A stretch of 64,000 bases of DNA from Alitta virens (GCA_932294295.1 OW028585.1:25516313-25580312); one strand, 5' to 3'. Positions 33,161 to 46,900 are shown, counted from the stretch's first letter. Translations and numbers: made by a program. The notes: generated by a model from the sequence alone, not told the origin.

Positions 33161-34639
33161 TGACCCTCATTTGGCTAGTCTGACCAGCATTTAACGTCAA
33201 AATCCTCTGACCAGCAAACATTAGCCAAAAACGCTCTTTTGGCACCGTGCCCAGTTTACATGGTTATGGTTTGTGTTTAAAGATAGTAAAACTGTCTATT
33301 GTTCGACTGTGGGTAACAAAATTAAAAATACAATTGTAGCTCTAGCATGCAGAATGCACCACAGAGCACCTTAGATGCCAAAGCTCTCTGACAGCCCGCC
33401 ACTCGCAGACTCCTAGCCTCATTAGGGTAACCAGAAAACCAGTTTCTAAAATTTGGGAGCTATGAGTAAGGCAATCAACCAGGGAAATGTACCCCAGGCA
33501 AATCCAGCGAAGTTGGGGTATTATCGTAATTTATTCATGTGGCCCACGTGGTCAGAGCTGTCAAACTAACAAAAACAATTACATGGGCTTGTCCTCTGTT
33601 CAAAGGGTATGATATCCATTCGTATGGAGTGTGAAAACAGTTTACCTTGTTCAGAGTCACTTTTTATAGCCTCTAATTCATGTGTACAGACCATTTCAAG
33701 AGTAACAAACCCTCATGGTTGACGGTGGTTGTATCCATTATAATGGAATTTTACCCTTTTTGAGTTGAAGGCCTGACCCCATTGGCCAGGTGTAGTGGTC
33801 AGATCATGTCATGGCGGGGGGAAAATCATTTACATATAACGTTTGGGTCTCTGTTGATTGGCTAGTTTGAAGCCCAATCTCGACTTATTTACTGGAGCCT
33901 TTGCTGGAGTGAAGGCAATGCGTACATCACTGAATCACAGGCACAAAACCCAGAATTCTGCACAGAGATGACTCAATTCTCATAAAATTAGAAAAAGAGC
34001 ACGTAAAACCTCAAGAAACATCCCAACAGCCCCTGATCAACACAGACATCAACAAGTGACTCAACAATTAATGTCAGAATCAAAAAGGCCACAGTAAGAG
34101 CAGATACCCCTCTGAAAATGATGTCAAAAAATACCAAATATCCAAAATGCATAATAAATAAACATAATTCTAATAATAATTCAAATATAATAGTTAATGC
34201 AGAACTTTTATTAGTTTAATTTTTACAAAATAATAAAATTTATATTAATGCCGAAACTGAATATGAACCTTAACTATTTGAAAATTCTCCTTATTATTAT
34301 AGTGATAACTTTCATAATATAATCCATTCCAACAAGACTTTGTCAATCACTAAATTTTAAATCTTAAAAACTTATATTGAAACCTATAATAGTGTGGCAC
34401 TTTGCACTGCAGACTTCAAGTTTTGAAGCTTTATTTCACAAATAACAGCCTGCAACAATATGCAGTTAATTAAATTTAATTGCTTGCATCTATATACAGC
34501 AGTACATGTATAAACATTATATTAAAAGGTGAAATGAACTAAACTAACTCACCCGGATTGGGCTGCCATGCTTGCTGCTTCAGTCTTTCTGGCTCTCTCT
34601 CTGAGCTTGACCTAATTAAGCTATATTGAACTTAATCAC

Positions 34640-35190
34640 CTGACCTAAGAGGCTCCCAATGGGTGCCTGCCTATTTAGAGACTTGGGAGGCTCCAAACAG
34701 GTTGCTCATGGTCAACAAGACTCACCAGTGCCACAATAGTAATAGCCACAAATTATGTGAAATAGGTATCATGACCAAGAGCCATTTTAGAGCTCACACC
34801 ACAAATCTGTTCCAAAAAGTAAATGTGCTAAAAATCATCGATCTGTGTGCACTGCAGGATTATAAATTCTGTTTCAAATTTGAACATTCAATGCTACCAC
34901 ATTACTTTATAACTGAAATGAAAAATTATTTTCAACAAAACACTCATGGATATTTTACTACACTAAGACAAACAAATAATCTTAAACTACCCATTGTGAG
35001 ACATGAATTTGCCAAAAATTGCATATCAAACAACTACCCAGTTCTCTTCAATAACATGCCTAAGAATATTAAAGAAAAAATCTACACACATCAATGGATA
35101 CAAATCTTATATCAAGGTGACGACACTGCAGACATACATAGATGAATGTAATCTACCAAACTGCTATTCATGCTCGGTTTCATGTTAACA
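34640..35190 (+). mobile_element. LINE ORF2 C-terminal fragment
   Basis: An open frame of 160 codons (34,663-35,145) reads like the region after the reverse transcriptase in non-LTR elements: FQKVNVLKIIDLCALQDYKF, then HYFI, then a closing PVLFNNMPKNIKEKI block. The block order matches the copies at 39.1 and 53.8 kb, where LNILRTTDLCALHDLKF is seen. It is truncated at its 5' end. Confidence 0.72.
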
Positions 35191-35646
35191 TCTAAAATTT
35201 TTCAAAATTACACTGACTTTCTGCATCAACTATATTTCTACTTGATTTCTTCCGTACATTTTATTCTGTAATCACCTCTTCCCTACAGCAGCATAAATTA
35301 TGCCTTTGGGACTCAATAAACAATGACCAGTCTTTACTAAAGCTCCCTGAATATATGATGGTAACATTGAGGAGTGGCCATTTTACTTGCAAAAGAATTT
35401 CAACTTTAGAACTAACAACCATAACTTAACCACAGATATATAGGATGGCCAAATCAAAACAGAATTTGTGAATAAATTTAATTTCTTATTGATGAAAATT
35501 TAAAATGGACTTATCCTGTAGAGCTGATAACTGAGACAATTTCTAAAACCCTAGTAATTATGTAAAAATTTAAAGAGAACTGCCTATAAATGCACTTTTA
35601 AATATACATAATACATTATCATAGCTTCCAAGTTTTAGAAACTGGT

Positions 35647-36168
35647 TTGCTGGTCACCAGAGACCCGGTCGCTTTGGCAACTAAGGTGCTGGTCACCAGA
35701 GACCCTGGACGCTTTGGCAACAAGGGTGCTGGTCACCAGAGACCCTGGACGCTTTGGCAACTAAGGTGCTGGTCACCAGAGACCCTGGACGCTTTGGCAA
35801 CAAGGGTGCTGGTCACCAGAGACCCTGGACGCTTTGGCAACTAAGGTGCTGGTCACCAGAGACCCTGGACGCTTTGGCAACAAGGGTGCTGGTCACCAGA
35901 GACCCTGGACGCTTTGGCAACTAACGTGCTGGTCACCAGAGACCCTGGACGCTTTGGCAACTAAGGTGCTGGTCAGCAGAGACCTGGTCGCTTTGGCAAC
36001 AAAGGTGCTGGTCACCAGAGACCCTGGACGCTTTGGCAACAAGGGTGCTGGTCACCAGAGACCCTGGACGCTTTGGCAACTAAGGTGCTGGTCACCAGAG
36101 ACCCTGGACGCTTTGGCAACTAAGGTGCTGGGCAGCAGAGACCTGGTCGCTTTGGAAACTAAGGTGCT
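35647..36168 (+). repeat. 40-bp minisatellite, about 13 units, with alternating sub-types
   Basis: The unit is GGTGCTGGTCACCAGAGACC followed by CTGGACGCTTTGGCAACTAA. Units carry either AACTAAGG or AACAAGGG at the junction. For the first six units these alternate strictly, an 80-bp higher-order period. Later units are mixed, and three (1, 8-9 and 13) have the GGTCGCTTTGG variant. The two long frames here are repeat artefacts. Confidence 0.95.
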
Positions 36169-36341
36169 CTGTGGTGCATTTTAGGGCTACTAATAGTTAA
36201 GATTTCTGAGGTAAGATTTCTGGAACCTAAATTGTATTGTTTAATTTTGCTACCCAAAAATGCACAATAGACTATTTCCCTCCCTTTAAACACCAACCAT
36301 AACCATGTAAAACTGGGCATGGTGCCAAAAGAGGGTCAATG

Positions 36342-37930
36342 ACAATGGAAACTACGTCACTTATATAACGATTTTTGTTTGATGATGACATCATAGATCA
36401 TAAATTATTATATCTCTGCACCAACTTTTGGGTAAAGTAGGAACAGTTTTAATCTTTATGTCAATCAACCAATGTCAATAATACCACGGACAGAGTATAA
36501 CTGCATATTGTAGAATACTCTCAGATTTTGGAAGAATCCAGATAGCTTTCCACATTGGGCTAGCGTCGTTTCTGCATCGTTTTGACGTCGCTGACATCGC
36601 ACTGATGTCGATACAATTTGGAATGCTATCTGGGAAGTCCTTTTCGGTGAAATTATTCTGCTAGAGGAATCTTCAGGAGATTTTTGCTGTCTCATTATAA
36701 CACTGAAGATCTAAAACCAAATACAAAATATATTAATTGTGGTATATGTGGTTTATTAACCGGATGACATGTCGGCTATACATTTTTTTAATTTAATTTT
36801 TATTTTTTATAACATATTTTTTCAGGGTGGCTTATTAAGAGAATCTGTTTTTCAATGAGGCCCTGGTACAAAGGTATACAGTCAATAAACATTGCACACA
36901 CATATATACAATTTAAAAACATTCACATTCAATGTAAAAACTTTCACATTCACAGAACTAAAAGTACCATTAAACATGTAAATAAACTGACTATATTGCT
37001 ATAAAATTCTCCTTGGCTCTACTGTAATCTTAATAAATTAGCTAACGGAATAACGACATCATTTTCTAGGGTAGAGAAGCAAAATTAGTCTGGTTTACCT
37101 CAAAATTGGGCAGGAATCATGAACATTTATTAACAAACTACAGAGGGCGTCCTAGTCAAAAGCTACCATGATGACACCTAGTGCATCATAACCAAACTAA
37201 TTGGTGCCAAACATCACATCTTGAAGCATATAGCAAAAAAAACGAAGTTGCATCAAATGAGACTACATTTTTATTACCTCTGCACCGTTTCAGTGTTGTT
37301 AAGCACTGTTAAAATGCTTTAAATTGCGTCACTGCTGATCTGTGATGCATAGCCGCTTTTGGTATTTTGACATCGTCGGGCCAATGCAGCTGTGCCGTGA
37401 TTTTAGGCAATTTAACGAGGATTTAATTAACAGAAACAGTGCAGGGATGAAGTTGTCATATTGTATTATTTGATACAAAGGCATTTCAATTATAATATCC
37501 ACGCTGTTGTGTATAATCACCAATTAATTTGTTTGTTTATACACATGTTTCCTGCCCTGTGAGTAGGAAATCTGGCTTTGTCAATTCTAATGCCTGCATA
37601 TCTTACTCTGCCGAGAAGAATAAGTTTTTTTTTCTGTAATGGTGTTGTTTCAATTAAGCTGAATATTAGCTTAGACCTAACCATCTGGATTTGGCTTCTT
37701 GTGGTAATGTGGCAGCAGTATAATCATTGATAATAGTACAGTGAACTGTATATGCATGGGATAGTTAAAACAGTCTATGACTGTTGTGAAATATATAGTG
37801 AGGGGTGTACCTAGACTGTCAAGTTCTGCTTTGTAATCAAGGCCATGGTACAATAATATTTCCAAAGTAGGGTAAGAAAGAACTTTGGACTAGAACGGAA
37901 AGGTTTTGTACATGCAATGAACCATTGCTG
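36342..37930. other. Intergenic DNA upstream of sulfotransferase gene 2
   Basis: It contains the 36.54-kb MITE and, near 36,820-36,870, a GGGTGGCTTATTAAGAG/TTTTTCAATGAGGCCC stretch that looks like an old LINE 3' tail. No supported gene. Confidence 0.4.
36538..36634. mobile_element. MITE of about 97 bp with CCAGATAGC inverted termini
   Basis: The left end CCAGATAGCTTTCCACATTG and right end CAATTTGGAATGCTATCTGGG are inverted repeats of about 20 bp. The core is rich in CATCG/CGTCG motifs. It belongs to the same family as 16.53 kb. Confidence 0.85.
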
Positions 37931-37933
37931 GTC

Positions 37934-37959
37934 TATATAAATACATTTATACCTGGTCA
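37934..37959 (+). promoter_or_regulatory. TATA box and initiator of sulfotransferase gene 2
   Basis: TATATAAATA at 37,934-37,943 is followed about 25 bp later by an initiator-like GGTCAGCC (A at 37,959). The coding ATG is at 37,975, so the 5' leader would be only about 16 nt. This spacing supports the start chosen for the gene. Confidence 0.5.
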
Positions 37960-37974
37960 GCCATCTAGCTTATA

Positions 37975-40900
37975 ATGTGTCCTTCCACTGCAATGGGACA
38001 CCACCACAGAATATTTTTAGGATTAACATTTGCCACATTTGTTATTTATTATTTTTTTTTGTGGTATCATCAACGCCTGGAACTAAAAGGTAAAAATAGA
38101 TTACTTTAGGTCCTTTCACCATCTTGTCTGTTTGGTCAATGTGTAAATTATATTTTTTGTGGATATGAGCAAATAAGCATATGATTTTTCAATCCTTTTG
38201 AATGAAATTCATTTAATGAAACATCTTGCTGTGTGCTTCACCAATGGCCATCCGAAAAATATCACATGTAAACACTTGAATGTTAATGAGTAAAATTCTT
38301 TCTTCGAATATATTTATTGATATTTAATTGTGCAAAGCCAACCCCAGCATTAAATAGTTAATCAAAAGAAATGTTACATCAATTGAAGTAAATTAACATG
38401 GCTGACATTAGTTTGACCCGTGCATTTTCCTTTAACTGAAAATGATCAGTCTCAGAGTGAAAACCATGCAGAGCGATTTAGATGAGGATCTCAGAATTTC
38501 CTGAAATTTTACACATCCAAAGGGTAACCTCCCAAACAATGAAATATGATGTCAAAATTCTAAATGCTAATTTAGCTTTTGTACAGGAGCATCTTAAAAT
38601 TGGTGCCTTTGGGAGCTATTTTTCACATAAGTATGCCCTGTTGCAACAACAAAAATACCTATCTTTGTGGTTTGGATAATGAAAATGATGACAATGACAA
38701 AGAATTTATTAGTCCCTATGGGGAAAGTCAGTTACAAAAAGAGGGGTCTCCCCTCTAAGACAATTATATGTCGCTTCTGAGGGGCCACCTTTTAATTTCG
38801 ACATTATTTTGGAAATTTGGATTGATGGAAAGATATGCGCATAACATTTTAAAATACATACATGCCATGATAAATTAGTGACATTTGGCAAGTGGAGCAA
38901 TTTTAATCACAGATGTAGCAAGTTTTGATCAATAAAATTTCTTCTAATGTATGTTTTGAAACCATCTTAACTATGGGTTGTTACTTTATCTTTGGAATTT
39001 TGATTCATTTTGTTGTAGATGCTAGGTAAATTATGCTGTATAATGATAATTGTGAGAGATTTTTTACCAAAGAAAAGAAAAAGATTGAAAATTATGAGGA
39101 AGTAGATCGTCAATTAATTTAAAACGGAACCTTAAGTCATGCCATGCACATAAATCTGGAAGCTTTATAACATTAAATCTTTTGAATATTGGACTAGTAT
39201 GGTCATTATATTTAGTTTTTCCAATAACTCCCACTGCTTTCTTTTGTATAGTAAGTAGTTTTTTAGATTGCCAACCTCAAATTATAAGGCCCTAGTTAAA
39301 ATGAGGTAGTATTAATGTGTTATAAATATTTCGTATTATATCACAAGGTAGAATATATATTTTTAATTTGTTCATTATTTCAATAGTTTAAGAGACCTTT
39401 TTAGATATCATGTGAATATGGTTATTCCATTTCAGAGGTTTATTGAGAATCAGACCAAGGGAATAGAAGATTCTAGTTTGGTATTTTCTATGTATAGGTT
39501 AGTATTTAATTTTAGCCATTCATTAATTGCATTCAATTCAATATGTAAGTTAATTTATGTTTCATGTCAATGTCCAAAAGAATTCAGTGTGGCTGAAAGG
39601 GTAGTGTCATCAGCATATATCATGGGATAGAAGTATTTAGTTGCTGCTGTTATATCGTTTATGTAGATAATGAAGAATAAGGGACCCAAAATAGATCCTT
39701 GGGGGACTCCACAGTTTATTTTGAGAGTGCTTGAACATATGCCATCTATATCAACATAATGGTAGCTATTACAGAGATAACTTTTTAATAGATTGTATGA
39801 TTTGTCTCTGATGCCATAATGGGAAAGTTTTTGGAGCAATATGTCTGAGGTTATTTTTACTTCTGAAACCGGCATTTAACACGCCAAGTTTAATGTCAAT
39901 TTTTATAAAGATAAATATTCATAGAGGCATGTAAATATTACTGCATAAAGCATGATTTCTGTAATTGTAGGATTAGAGAGGCTAATGCAGTCCACAATGC
40001 AGATTCTTTGAACCTCATATCATAGGAATATAATGGAGAATTATGTTTGCCTGATTCATCTTCTTTTTTAATATTCCTTTATACTACATGGCCAAATGTG
40101 CTATGCATGGAAAACGCATGGTTTTCACTTCATTTTAATTAGGCAAAAACCATGCGTTTTCCATGCGTTTATCCTTCTCATGGAAAACGCACGTGGCACA
40201 TTTGGCCATGTACAAATGTTCACGTATTTGAATAAATGTAAAAATTAATTAGAGGAGTTGTCACACTTGTGTATATAAATTTCATGAAATATAATGTGAT
40301 AACATAGAAGATATTTTCACATGAGACTTCATATTTGCCTGATTATGATAGATAAAGGCACATTTTTCTAACATTATAACTGTGCTCAAAATGCAACAAC
40401 TCAGCAAAAAATCACACCAAATTCATTCTTTTTTGTCCATCTTGACAAATGTAGTAAGTTTGAAAAAAATTCTGAGATGGTCATCCAAACCATTGCTCTA
40501 AGTTTGCATGGTTTCCTCTGAGACAGGTCATTGATTTCAGGATTCTCTGAGTCAGGTCATTAATTTCAGGATTGTCATTCCCTTGTATGACGGCCAATGG
40601 GACCGATGAAGTGCTTCAAGCCTTGGCTTATCGTCAAAAAAAGATGAGCTTTTTATTCAACAGAGTTCCCAAGTGTGCCAGTCGGACTGTGCTGGCTGTT
40701 TTCGATTCTTTACCGAACCTCACCATCACACATGCAACAGTTTATGAACGCGATCTAAAATATGACGGAAAAGTAAGTCAGACTGATGCTCATTTGAAAA
40801 TAATTTAAAGTCAAGTTTTAATCTTGCAGTGATTCTGAATTCAGCTAACTCTTAGCATCAGTTTAATTATACGTTGCATATATTCATCACAATTTCATGT

Positions 40901-43900
40901 TACCTTAACTGTCAATATTCTTGCTTCTGCAGACACGTTGTAACTGGTAGTTTGTTATGGTGACGTAGTGAGATCAGAACGAAAAACAAAACAAAAACAA
41001 GACGGGACGAGTGCCCTCTTTAATTTTACTTTAAATCGTTTTCAGTAGTAGAATGCCCTTGCCTTATAGTCCCTTAGAATGCACATGCATTGTCTTTTCC
41101 TGCCCAAAGGTTTGTGGAATTAATTTAAATGGCAGGTAGAGGGTGCTGGAATTTAAGTACAGAAAGCTGATGGAAGTTGTGGTCATTTTGCACAGGTCAT
41201 TTAAAGTTAACCAGTTGGCTTTTAACAAAAAAAAATAGAGGGCTTCATACAGGGTATTTGGAATGGAATATGTGGGTAAGGGGCTTAAACCATTCTTTGT
41301 TTGTGATTTGACCATTTATCTTTAATATCTAAAGGATTTTTTAAGTCCTGTGTGAGATTCATAAAATCAGGACAACAAAGAGTGTGGATATTCTTTATTG
41401 CATGCAAAATGTTACAACACACAAGTAACTTGGTCCAGTTAGGTTTTAATATCTTTGTGCTGCTCTCCTTGAAGACTGAGATTCATCAGTCCTTGCCATG
41501 CAAGATGATTGCTGAATACATTGGTATTTTAGACTTGGTAAACCAAAGACTAGGAAAATAAATACGCTTTCAAAGATGTTGGCAACGACGAACGGATACC
41601 AAAAGATGTCAGATCCTGTAAGATCTGGCAGAAAACCAAGGAGCCATGTTATGCCAGAAACCATGAAGAGAACCCAGTACAATCGGAAAATTTGGTGTCG
41701 GCTAGTCTGAATGGCCTGGTTGATGTCTCGGAAGGTCATACAAAGTGATATAGCACATCGCACTAAAAGGGATGTGTTCACTATCACCAATACTGCAATG
41801 GGACAAGCAAAAGTGTACAGTAAAATCATATGCTTCATAATATGTATTTCCAAATCTTAAATGAAAAACCCCCTGTTGACAGTGAAATAATCAATTTATT
41901 GCTCATTATGCAAGACTAGACTAAGTGCTTTATAAATTTTATAAATGTATTACATGGACAGCAGTTCAGCTCATTTCTAATTTTCAATTAAATCTATATC
42001 GTTTTCCAACTATGGGTCCTGCATTACTGTTACGGGCTTTTTGGATGTTCATTATCATCCCATCCTGCTCGTTTGGCTCTGTGAGTCTGAGAGAGCAGGA
42101 GTTGCACCGCTCTTTCACTGGCCACTGTTGTGCAACTGTAGCCAGTTGCCATTGGCTTCTGAACAAGCTGCATGAGTTTTTGCTGGCTCAACTTCATTGC
42201 AAGAGGTGGTTCTACTTTTTAAGTCAGCTACTGGTATTAATCAGAGTACTTTCGGGCTGAAAAGTTCAGCTTTGGCACTTGGCACTTTCTGATGTTTGGC
42301 AATTTTTCAGCTCTTGCTTTCATAATTAAGTCAACAGCCTCCTGGCGTACAGCCAAATCATCATCAGCCAGCATGGCAAGGAGCATTCTCTCTGGATGCA
42401 CATGGAATCCATTCACTTGTGTGATCTTTCTCACAATGTCCAATGACTTGGCATCCCTGAAATGACATGAAAACTAAAAAATAGCTATCATCTTTACCTT
42501 GCATTTATTCTTGTTATTAATTTCAGTATTATGCTAATAAGATAAAACACATACACTTCACATATTTGTTATGTTGGTTGATCTCATGAAGAAGTATTTA
42601 TGCCCCATGAACAACATCATGGTGCTGCAGCTTCGCATAGTTGATGGATGAATAATAGACTCCACAAATGTACTTCACAATGGTCATCATTTTCTTTGTA
42701 GGTGTTTTCGTTGACAAATACAATCTTAGAATTCTTGATGCAACAGTCATCCATCGAGCATGATTTAATTGTCCAATTCTGTAAGATGCCAGTTGTTCAT
42801 CGTAGGAACCTGAAACTGCTGCCTTACAAAGTCTGAGGAGCAATCATCAACTTTCACTGGCATATATCTGACCGCAGGAAGGTCCCAAACATCCCCACTA
42901 ACTGCTTTTTCATTTTTCCCCGAAAAGGAATGAGGACCTGTCAACAAATTAAAATATAGGTTAAATTACATTATGCATTTATTGCATACTTCAACAAGGG
43001 CCTTGGATTTTGTTAAATCTAATTACCTAATGTTGTCCCATCAAGGTGGATGAAAAGATGTCGCAATTCCAAGTGATGTAGCATACAGATGTTCCACTGA
43101 AGAGGTCTTTCTAGCCACTGCTCCATTCTCCTTATCACACCATTGTGGCTCCCGGTGATAGTAGCTGTTCCATAAGATGTTGTTAAGGATAATTAGTATC
43201 CTAACTAAAGTAGTTCTTTTGAGGAATAACATACTGGTTAATAATGGCAAACTGCAGACTAGGTGATTTTGCAACATGGCTCTATAGGCAACTAAAGTAG
43301 GTCAATTACTGCGCTCGTTGATTTCAACGCATCGGCAAATAAAGTAGTTCTTTCATTATTATCAAATCTGATGTTGTTCTGCTTATCTCAGCACAGAAAC
43401 CTCAAAATATATTCAAGTTGTTAGAATAAAACTATTTGTGATGCTGAATTCCTTGCTCCCCCACTGTGCCTCTTGCTCCCCCGAAATCTGTCAGTCGCTC
43501 TGTGGGCAATCTGCTAACACTGAAAGGTTTGGGACCCGCAGTATTTGTTCGAGCAGTGTAATAGAAAAAGCTACTTAATTTCATTGACAGATATCAATTT
43601 ATATGGTCACTATATACTTTACATGATGCCCATCAAAATGTAGCTTGGTACAAGACAAACACTTTGACCTATTATGAGAGACCTTGACCTATTTCTGACG
43701 GTCACAGGTCACTAAAGAGTGATTTTGTCAATTTAAAATTGGAATTACTCCATAAATAAAAGAGCTTCAGACTTGTGCTTCACATACAACTGTATTAACT
43801 ATACAAGATACAGACATGAAATTGGTACCAAAATATCCGCAATACTCACATTCATATTCGTCTTCTATACATACTAATGCTCTAATGTCAATAATTTTTT

Positions 43901-46900
43901 ATTTTTTTAAGAAAAACCCACTTTTTTACACCATGTGTTTCCAAATCTTAAATGAAAATAATTCAATTTATTGCTCATTATACAAGGCTAGTGCTTTAGA
44001 AATTTATTACATGGACATCATTTTCAATTAAATCTATATCATTCAACTATGGATCCTGCATTTCTGTTACAGGCTTTTTGGATGTTCATTATCATCCCAT
44101 CCTGCTCATTTGGCTCTGTGAGTCTGAGAGAGCATGAGGTCATAAGTTGCACTGCTCTTTCACTGGCCACTGTTGTGCAACTGTAGCCAGTTGCCATTGG
44201 CTTCTGAACAAGCTGCCTGAGTTGTTGCTGGCTCAAGAGGTGGGGTTCTACTTTTTAAGTCAGCTACTGGTATTTATCAGAGTACTTCCGGGCTGAAAAG
44301 TTCAGCTTTGGCACTTGGCACTTTCTGATGTTTGGCAATTTTTCAGCTCTTGCTTTCATAATCAAGTCAACAGCCTCCTGGCGTACAGCCAAATCATCAT
44401 CAGCCAGCATGGCAAGGAGCATTCTCTCTGGATGCACATGGAATCCATTCACTTGTGTGATCTTTCTCACAATGTCCAATGACTTGGCATCCCTGAAATT
44501 ACATGAAAACTAAAAAATAGCTATCATCTTTACCTTGCCTTTATTCTTGTTATTAATTTCAGTATTATGCTAATAAGATAAAATACATACACTTCACATA
44601 TTTGTTATGTTGGTTGATCTCATGAAGAAGTATTTATGCCCCATGAACAACATCATGGTGCAGCTTCGCATAGTCGATGGATGGATAATAGACTCCACAA
44701 ATATACTTCACAATATTCATCATTTTCTTTGTGGGTGTTTTCGTTGACAAATACAATCTTAGAATTCTTGATGCAACAGTCATCCATCGAGCGTGATTTA
44801 ATTGTCCAATTCTGTAAGATGCCAGTTGTTCATCGTAGGAACCTGAAACTGCTGCCTTACAAAGTCTGAGGAGCAATTATCAACTTTCACTGGCATATAT
44901 CTGACCGCAGGAAGGTCCCAAACATCCCCACTAACTGCTTTTTCATTTTTCCCCGAAAAGGAATGAGGACCTGTCAACAAATTAAAATATAGGTTAAATT
45001 ACATTATGCATTTATTGCATACTTCAACAAGGGCCTTGGATTTTGTTAAATCTAATTACCTAATGTTGTCCCATCAAGGTGGATGAAAAGATGTCGCAAT
45101 TCCAAGTGATGTAGCATACAGATGTTCCACTGAAGAGGTCTTTCTAGCCACTGCTCCATTCTCCTTATCACACCATTGTGGCTCCCGGTGATAGTAGCTG
45201 TTCCATAAGATGTTGTTAAGGATAATTAGTATCCTAACTAAAGTAGTTCTTTTGAGGAATAACATACTGGTTAATAATGGCAAACTGCAGACTAGGTGAT
45301 TTTGCAACATGGCTCTATAGGCAACTAAAGTAGGTCAATTACTGCGCTCGTTGATTTCAACGCATCGGCAAATAAAGTAGTTCTTTCATTATTATCAAAT
45401 CTGATGTTGTTCTGCTTATCTCAGCACAGAAACCTCAAAATATATTCAAGTTGTTAGAATAACTACTAGTGATGCTGAATTCCTTGCTCCCCCACTGTGC
45501 CTCTTGCTCCCCCGAAATCTGTCAGTCGCTCTGTGGGCAATCTGCTAACACCGAAAGGTTTGGGATCCGCAGTATTTGTTCGAGCAGTGTAATAGAAAAA
45601 GCTACTTAATTTCATTGACAGATGTCAATTTATATGGCCACCATATACTTTACATGATGCCCATCAAAATGTAGCTTGGTACAAGACAAACACTTTGACC
45701 TATTATGAGAGACCTTGACCTATTTCTGACGGTCACAGGTCACTAAAGAGTGATTTTGTCAATTTAAAATTGGAATTACTCCATAAATAAAAGAGCTACA
45801 GACTTGTGTTTCACATACAACTGTTAACTCTAGGTAGTTTAGGGTCTTTAATTATGACAATTAAAATGGATGCCTCGAAGGCGGGTAAGGGGTGAAATAG
45901 CAGAGGTAAAAAATAAATGAATTATTATTCTAAATCTGGTGAAGCAGAAGTTGTGGAACCAATATGAGCATAGATTTAGATGGCTTTACCATATGGTTTT
46001 TATGGTGGCGATTGGGTGAAGGGTTGCTGAGATATATATATACAATAATTGTATGATGTAATCTTTATGACAATAGAATAACTATCTTGCTAATTTGTAC
46101 ACAATACAACGCTTACCTAAGAGATATCTGAGTCATATATTGATAAACCAAGAATATTAATGGTTCAAATTTAAAATATCTAATATTTACTTCATTTGTT
46201 GCAGGAACAGGTCATTGAAAAATTCAGAAACAACAAGCCACCATATTTGTATCAGAAGCATATATTCTTCGTAAATTTCACTGAGTAAGTGACTCTCCTG
46301 TGTTGAATGTTCACTCTTTATCAATTGGTTTTATGTAGGAAGCAAAATTATGGACGATAGTACTAAGTCATACTTAAATTGAATTGAAAATATTTTATTT
46401 GGCAATTAACAGTTAGAAACAAGACTACCGCATGATTATTTTTTATTTTGACATAATGGATTTAAAGTTATTGCATAGATTATGTAAGTATTATACTTGC
46501 TAGGAGACCCCAAAGAACCTCAGTGGGTTGTGTTAGGGGCCTCCTTGAATTGATACAATATTAGGAACAAGAAAGAATATAATACTAGATAAATTAGAAA
46601 TGTATAGCCTATTGTCTTAAAGACTAGGATTTCTTTTCAAATTTTAGGCATGAGAATTAAGCTGATAATAAAAAATATTTCTATGTTATGCTTATGAAGT
46701 TTTCACTCTTATCATTTCTCCTCTTTGTTGAACCTTAATAACTTTAGAAACCTAAAATCTGGTTGCAGGTTTGGTGAAGAGAATCCCATTTATATCAATG
46801 TCATACGGAATCCATTCGACAGATTCCTATCTCTTTTTAACATGCTATACTCGAAGAAGGAAGGTGGGGTAAGTTGTGATGATGCATAATTACCAGATGT

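Larger units (their letters stand above)
33169..36341. mobile_element. Inverted-repeat pair enclosing about 2.1 kb, possibly one transposon
   Basis: The left arm (about 33,169-33,480) is the reverse complement of the right arm (about 35,620-36,341), apart from a minisatellite in the right arm. Shared blocks are CATAACCATGTAAA, CTGGGCA(C/T)GGTGCCAAAAGAG, GGTGCTCTGTGGTGCATT and TTTTAGAAACTGG. Outer ends approach TGACCCTC/GAGGGTCA. A LINE 3' fragment lies between the arms. It could also be two independent copies of one element. Confidence 0.6.

Noticed and set aside
919..36168. CRISPR-like repeat arrays
   Set aside because: The repeat arrays are contiguous tandem repeats without unique spacers, in a eukaryotic setting.
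35647..36184. Two long frames with LVTRDPGRFGN-type repeats
   Set aside because: They are products of the 40-bp minisatellite. The frame changes every unit, and there is no initiation or splice context.
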